From Nitrospirota bacterium (GTDB lineage Bacteria > Nitrospirota_A > Leptospirillia > Leptospirillales > Leptospirillaceae), in contig JAJYPO010000001.1 of NCBI GenBank assembly GCA_021795275.1, forward strand, positions 1 to 42,019: a stretch of 42,019 nucleotides of DNA, in the 5' to 3' direction. Both the position numbers and the translations under genes were made by a program. This document shows, piece after piece, positions 39,426 to 42,019 of the stretch (position 1 is its first letter; each line of letters opens with the position of its first letter). Below the pieces are notes generated by a model, which was not told where the DNA came from, ran no database searches, and saw only the letters and a list, made by a program, of their open reading frames with translations.

Positions 39426-40072
39426 TGGAACGCGGATCAAGGCCGCACAGACCGGCCTTCCCCGAACCCTTTGCCCGAGTGGTGGAGGCTCTTCGTCGTC
39501 TTCCCGGCATTGGCTCCAAGACGGCGACAAGACTCGCATTCCATCTTCTCCTCTCCTCCGATGATGAGCGGGCCATCCTGACCGGCGCCCTGGAAACGCT
39601 CACCAGCCAACTCGTCCCCTGCCGGGACTGCCGAAACATCGTCGAGCGGGATCCCGGGAATCCGGAGGCCCCCCTTTGTTGCACCATATGCCGGGACCCT
39701 GCCAGGGATCGCGCCATCCTGATCGTCGTCGAGGACATCCAGACCCTTTATTCTCTTGAAAAATCCAGGGAATTCAGGGGGCTCTACCATGTTCTCGAGG
39801 GACGCCTCTCCCCGCTTGAAGGGATTAGTCCCGACAAACTGAGGATCCGGGAGCTCCTGGACCGTCTCAACGATCCGGAGATCAAGGAGGTCATTCTGGC
39901 AACCTCCCCGACAACCGACGGAGAAGCCACTGCACTCTATCTGTCCCGCCTGATCAAGCCATTGGGCATCCGGGTGAGCCGGATCGCTTTCGGCATTCCG
40001 GTGGGACTGGAAATCGAATATGTCGACGAAGTCACATTGATACGTGCGGTCGAGGGACGCCACCCTTTCTGA
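39425..40072 (+). CDS. recR: Recombination protein RecR
   Basis: RecR with RecF/RecO loads RecA at gaps. The 215 residues show a helix-hairpin-helix LRRLPGIGSKTATRLAFHLL, a four-cysteine zinc site (C-R-D-C and C-C-T-I-C), a Toprim domain starting AILIVVEDIQTLYSLEK and the C-terminal GIPVGLEIEYVDEVTLIRAVEGR. The N-terminus has about 10 extra residues (MERGSRPHRP). It is in an operon with dnaX and ybaB. Confidence 0.96.
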   Translation: MERGSRPHRPAFPEPFARVVEALRRLPGIGSKTATRLAFHLLLSSDDERAILTGALETLTSQLVPCRDCRNIVERDPGNPEAPLCCTICRDPARDRAILIVVEDIQTLYSLEKSREFRGLYHVLEGRLSPLEGISPDKLRIRELLDRLNDPEIKEVILATSPTTDGEATALYLSRLIKPLGIRVSRIAFGIPVGLEIEYVDEVTLIRAVEGRHPF

Positions 40073-40123
40073 GACAAACCCAAAGAAATTTCGGGGAATA
40101 AGACCCCGCCCTGCAGGAGACCC

Positions 40124-41755
40124 ATGACAACCCCACCCTCACCGGAATCCCTGACCCTTTTTCGGGAGATTGCCAGAAGACGGACATTTGCCATCATCAG
40201 CCATCCCGATGCCGGCAAGACCACGCTCACCGAAAAGCTCCTCCTTTACGGAGGAGCCATCCATCTCGCAGGATCGATCAAGGCGAGAAAAGCGGCCCGT
40301 TACGCGACCAGCGACTGGATGGAGATCGAGCGCCAGAGAGGGATCAGCGTAACCAGCAGCGCCCTCGCTTTCGAGTACGAGGACCATACTCTGAACATTC
40401 TCGACACCCCGGGACACAAGGATTTCAGCGAAGACACCTTCCGGACCCTCGAGGCGGTGGATGCGGTGGTGATGCTTCTCGACGGGGCCAAGGGGATCGA
40501 GCCGCAGACCCTGAAGCTCTTCGAAGTGGCCCGCATGCGTTCGCTTCCGATCCTGACCTTCATCAACAAGGTGGACAGGGAAGGGATCGACCCGTTCAAT
40601 CTCCTCTCCGAAATCGAGCGGACCCTGGATATCGCCGCCCTTCCCTTCGACTGGCCGATCGGCTCCGGGTCCGGATTCCGGGGTGTCTGGGATCTCAGAA
40701 AACAGGAGGCCCATCTTTATGAGGCGGTCGACCATGGGGGGGCAAAGGCTGCCGACCGAGTCCTTCCGGCAGGAACCCCCGAAATGGAGCGGATTCTTGG
40801 AGCCCTTCCGGACCGGGACGCCTTTCTAGACGAGATTGCCCTTCTGTCGCACGAAGAGAACTCCTTTGATATGAAGGGATTTCTTTCCGGGCGGGTGACC
40901 CCCGTCTTCTTCGGAAGCGCTCTCAACAATTTCGGGGTAGAGATCTTCCTCAGGGCCTTTCTGGAGATAGCCCCGCCTCCACGGGCCTATCAGTCCGACC
41001 AGGGCCCCGTTCCTCCCGATTCCCCTTTCTTTTCCGGCTTCGTTTTCAAGATCCAGGCCAACATGGATCCCCAGCACCGGGACCGCTTTGCCTTCATCCG
41101 GGTCTGTTCCGGACGATTTTCCCGGGAGATGTCCGTGACCAACGCCACCTCCGGAAAATCCCTGAGACTCTCCAAAACGATCCAGTTTCTGGGTCAGAGG
41201 CGCGAACGGGTGGAAGAGGCCTGGCCAGGGGACATCATCGGGCTCCATGATCCCGGAGTCTTCCGGATCGGGGACACCCTCTGCGAAAAGGGGCTCTTTC
41301 ATTTCGAAGGGATTCCCTCCTTTTCCCCCGAACTCTTTGCAAGGGTGATTCTGGAGGATCCCCTGAAGCGCAAGCATCTGAAAAAGGGGCTGGACCAGCT
41401 ATCGGAGGAGGGAGCGATCCAGGTCTTCCAGCTCGATCCCCATGGAGAAAGGGACCTGATCGTCGGAGCTGTGGGGGCCCTCCAGCTCGAAGTCCTGAAA
41501 TTTCGCCTCGAACATGAATACAACGTCAGGGCCCGGCTTGACCCTGTCGGGTACGACAGGGCCCGCTGGCTGACGGGAAATCAGGATCAGATCCAGGCTC
41601 TTTCGGGGACCATCGACACCCTCCTGGTCTACGATCATGAAACCAAGCCTGTGGCCCTGTTCAAAAACGAATGGGCCCTCCGGTATGTCGTGGAAAAATA
41701 CCCGGGAATCGGCTTTCACGGAACCTCTCCGCGAGCCTTTCACGAAGGCGGTTGA
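40124..41755 (+). CDS. prfC: Peptide chain release factor 3
   Basis: RF3 is the GTPase that removes RF1/RF2 from the ribosome after termination. The 543 residues include G1 SHPDAGKTTLTEKLL, G2 around RQRGISVTSSALAFEY, G3 DTPGHKDFSEDTFRTLEAVD and G4 FINKVDREGIDP. The RF3-specific insert KARKAARYATSDWMEIE and the C-terminal domain with FRLEHEYNVRARLDPVGYDRARWL are also present. The ATG at 40124 follows AGGAG at 5 bases. It is 51 bases after recR, with a small CGGGG/CCCCG hairpin between. Confidence 0.96.
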   Translation: MTTPPSPESLTLFREIARRRTFAIISHPDAGKTTLTEKLLLYGGAIHLAGSIKARKAARYATSDWMEIERQRGISVTSSALAFEYEDHTLNILDTPGHKDFSEDTFRTLEAVDAVVMLLDGAKGIEPQTLKLFEVARMRSLPILTFINKVDREGIDPFNLLSEIERTLDIAALPFDWPIGSGSGFRGVWDLRKQEAHLYEAVDHGGAKAADRVLPAGTPEMERILGALPDRDAFLDEIALLSHEENSFDMKGFLSGRVTPVFFGSALNNFGVEIFLRAFLEIAPPPRAYQSDQGPVPPDSPFFSGFVFKIQANMDPQHRDRFAFIRVCSGRFSREMSVTNATSGKSLRLSKTIQFLGQRRERVEEAWPGDIIGLHDPGVFRIGDTLCEKGLFHFEGIPSFSPELFARVILEDPLKRKHLKKGLDQLSEEGAIQVFQLDPHGERDLIVGAVGALQLEVLKFRLEHEYNVRARLDPVGYDRARWLTGNQDQIQALSGTIDTLLVYDHETKPVALFKNEWALRYVVEKYPGIGFHGTSPRAFHEGG

Positions 41756-41824
41756 ACTCCGGGGCCGGAAGGACCGCCCTGAAAAACAGGCCGGCAAAGG
41801 ATTCCCTCCTCCCACATCGTCCGC

Positions 41825-42019
41825 CTAGGCCGAAGAAGGATGCTTTTCCCGCACCCCGGAGGGATCGCCGGACGAATCAAGAAGTGGCAACTGCCCCGTC
41901 ATCGAATAGACCACAGGAAGAACAAGAAGGGTGAAGACGATCGTGGAAAGAACACCCCCCACGATCACGATGGCCAGGGGCTTCTGGGCCTGGTTTCCGA
42001 TCCCGGTGGAGAGGGCGGC
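41825..42019 (-). CDS. Heavy-metal RND efflux pump (CusA/CzcA type), C-terminal end only
   Basis: The 64 visible residues read AALSTGIGNQAQKPLAIVIVGGV and STIVFTLLVLPVVYSMTG, followed by a short hydrophilic tail. This is the last transmembrane part of an HME-RND or related RND transporter, where the Rossmann-like STGxGxxxQRPLA...GGxxSSTxxTLLVLP pattern is typical. The rest lies beyond the window. It is convergent with prfC, with 69 bases between. Substrate (metal or drug) is not determinable from this fragment; the pattern favours metal efflux. Confidence 0.85.
   Translation of the reverse strand, partial: AALSTGIGNQAQKPLAIVIVGGVLSTIVFTLLVLPVVYSMTGQLPLLDSSGDPSGVREKHPSSA

Noticed and set aside
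40092..40108. CGGGG/CCCCG hairpin between recR and prfC as terminator
   Set aside because: Only five pairs and no T tract follows; insufficient for a terminator call.

Overview
The window looks like chromosomal DNA of a Gram-negative, motile, sigma54-using bacterium, most plausibly Leptospirillum or a close relative (Nitrospirota). This is inferred from the gene families and moderately high GC content; no database search was run. Genes are densely packed in co-directional operons, GTG and TTG starts are frequent, and no insertion sequence, prophage or CRISPR array was seen.

Region 1 (1-9.4 kb, minus strand) is a flagellar block. flgB-flgC-fliE-fliF-fliG encodes rod and MS-ring/switch proteins and is preceded by a sigma54-type promoter. 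Upstream lie a TPR protein, a soluble PAS histidine kinase and an NtrC-class response regulator with overlapping genes, and then a FleQ-like sigma54 activator without a receiver domain. Together they resemble a complete control circuit for flagellar transcription.

Region 2 (9.4-17.8 kb, minus) is one long likely operon. It holds a SurA/PpiD-N-like membrane protein, gcvT, gcvH, gcvPA, gcvPB, a LipM-like octanoyltransferase that could lipoylate GcvH, a small unknown protein, an HDOD signalling protein and queG. A good sigma70-type promoter sits at its head.

Region 3 (17.9-24.9 kb) is accessory. It has a single-domain globin with an FNR/CRP-type site and a 5'-leader hairpin, and a small outer-membrane barrel. 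Divergent from these is a plus-strand cluster of an orphan periplasmic binding protein, a secreted protein of unknown function and a rhodanese. A methyltransferase with a small unknown protein follows, then a protein with a degenerate GGDEF domain paired with a 51-residue membrane peptide.

Region 4 (24.9-37 kb) has dapF (both catalytic cysteines replaced by serine), a TPR lipoprotein and an MDR dehydrogenase in one operon. Then come a DksA-type protein, a PAS/sigma54 activator with a cysteine cluster followed by a sigma54-like promoter and a 37-residue membrane peptide, tadA with an SDR, a TPR protein, a diguanylate cyclase divergent from an MscS channel, and three small DsrE/F/H-like genes.

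Region 5 (37-42 kb, plus) is a housekeeping run: tRNA-Ser, 4.5S SRP RNA, dnaX, ybaB, recR and prfC, ending at the 3' end of a convergent heavy-metal RND pump gene. Four different serine tRNA genes (CGA, UGA, GCU, GGA anticodons) lie within 28.9-37.2 kb, enough to read all serine codons.
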